A program made the translations under genes and the position numbers. DNA of 7,668 bases from Thiomargarita sp. (GTDB lineage Bacteria > Pseudomonadota > Gammaproteobacteria > Beggiatoales > Beggiatoaceae). Positions 6,928-7,668 of this stretch are shown in pieces. The stretch spans positions 1-7,668 of the forward strand of contig JAUXCJ010000041.1 of NCBI GenBank assembly GCA_030618965.1, in the 5' to 3' direction. Each line of letters starts with the position of its first letter. Position 1 is the first letter of the stretch. A model generated the notes under the pieces. It made no database searches. It worked only from the letters and a program-made list of their open reading frames with translations, and was not told where the DNA came from.

Positions 6928-7668
6928 TTAATTGATAGGTCGATATAAAGTAACCACGAACTCAGACTCGTACTCAATAAAATCAGGGGTGGGTAATTGA
7001 GTTTCTTTTGCTAAATCCAATATCCGCAAAATTCCAGTTCCTAAACGGGTCATTAAACCCAATTTAGCCATGAAGGACAAAATAATCGGATTGCGTTCAA
7101 CATGAATACCCGCTTTTATGTTTTCCACTGTGACTGTATTCGGTAAATTGCCAGGACTATGTATCTCTAGTCGATCATCAAACATTAATACCCTGATAGG
7201 AGCCGACAATGAATAGTCACGGTGAACTAAGGCATTAACCAATGCCTCGCGCAACATTTCTAAGGGTATTTCATAGCGCGTTTCTGGTTCAAAATTGCGG
7301 ATGATGCCCTTATTAGACAAATGCAAACGCAATAAATCTTCCATGCCAAAAAGTTGTTGGGATAAACGACCATTTAAGGTTTTACTATCCAAAATCACTC
7401 TTCCTGCCGAAGTTCCCGCAAAACGAGCAAAATCCACCCGTGCGGTTGGCAAGTAATCTTGGGGACGCTCGCCAAAAAATAAGAGTCCAGCCACAGTCAA
7501 TGCCTCACCCTGCATCGCCTTCAAATTGTTTAGCAAAGACTTTCGCTCAGGCACAGTACGGCTTTGATCTTTGGGGTAGCCATACGCTAAATTTAAAAAA
7601 TCGTCAAAAGCAGGCAAATCAACATCAGCCAATTTTGTGTCTAGCAAGGTTGATTCATCATAGTAAAA
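6928..7668 (-). CDS. AlbA_2/Schlafen-type ATP-binding protein, partial (N-terminus beyond right edge)
   Basis: The frame stays open to the last base: before the TTG at 7647 it reads FYYDEST, so this is the C-terminal 246 residues of a longer gene rather than a TTG-started small protein. Counting from the edge, residues 56-100 hold ALTVAGLLFFGERPQDYLP, a linker found after the N-terminal AlbA_2 domain in this family. A GHKL-like ATPase domain follows: EALVNALVHRDYS (141-153, N-box type), FDDRLEIHSPGNLP (163-176, G1-type Asp and Gly) and GTGILRI (210-216, G2-type). Such proteins are usually around 400-500 residues, often labelled putative transcriptional regulators or wrongly RecG-like helicases; their biochemical role is poorly defined and some occur near defence genes. 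Ligands, and whether the AlbA domain is intact, cannot be seen here. It converges with nspC and shares no operon in the window. Confidence 0.9.
   Translation of the reverse strand, partial: FYYDESTLLDTKLADVDLPAFDDFLNLAYGYPKDQSRTVPERKSLLNNLKAMQGEALTVAGLLFFGERPQDYLPTARVDFARFAGTSAGRVILDSKTLNGRLSQQLFGMEDLLRLHLSNKGIIRNFEPETRYEIPLEMLREALVNALVHRDYSLSAPIRVLMFDDRLEIHSPGNLPNTVTVENIKAGIHVERNPIILSFMAKLGLMTRLGTGILRILDLAKETQLPTPDFIEYESEFVVTLYRPIN

Overview
The window looks like a chromosomal stretch from an AT-rich gammaproteobacterium. The ThyA protein follows the E. coli enzyme almost position for position. The short 9-bp GGATTACAC-type repeats and the palindromic intergenic repeats recall what I remember of large sulfur-oxidising Thiotrichales (Beggiatoa/Thioploca/Thiomargarita type). 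That placement is an inference from memory and was not tested.

Layout. (1) Positions 1-3221, minus strand: a two-gene unit. The first gene (753-3221) encodes an 822-residue membrane-anchored penicillin-binding transpeptidase with a very long, unusual periplasmic N-terminal region. It overlaps by 11 bases a second gene (763 to beyond the left edge) encoding a signal-anchored protein with a degenerate FHA-like fold; this gene is cut by the window. (2) Positions 3222-3477: an AT-rich divergent intergenic region with candidate promoters facing both ways. (3) Positions 3478-6694, plus strand: thyA (thymidylate synthase), then carboxynorspermidine/carboxyspermidine dehydrogenase and its decarboxylase NspC. 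The last two are successive enzymes of the alternative, aspartate-semialdehyde-dependent polyamine route. The thyA-dehydrogenase gap is 25 bases. The dehydrogenase-nspC gap is 90 bases and holds two copies of a palindrome arranged as one long inverted repeat. A third copy lies just after nspC. (4) Positions 6695-6927: a convergent intergenic region with that third copy and a large imperfect inverted repeat, whose 48-base arms each carry four 9-bp tandem units. (5) Positions 6928-7668, minus strand: the C-terminal part of an AlbA_2/Schlafen-type ATP-binding regulator-like protein. It is open through the right edge, so its N-terminal domain lies outside the window.

How the genes fit together. 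The left pair probably acts on peptidoglycan: a transpeptidase plus a translationally coupled envelope partner. The central genes are housekeeping enzymes for dTMP and spermidine/norspermidine synthesis. The polyamine pair forms a complete two-step module. I see no transposase, CRISPR array, tRNA or rRNA. The most unusual content is the PBP/FHA-like pair and the two families of palindromic repeats around nspC.
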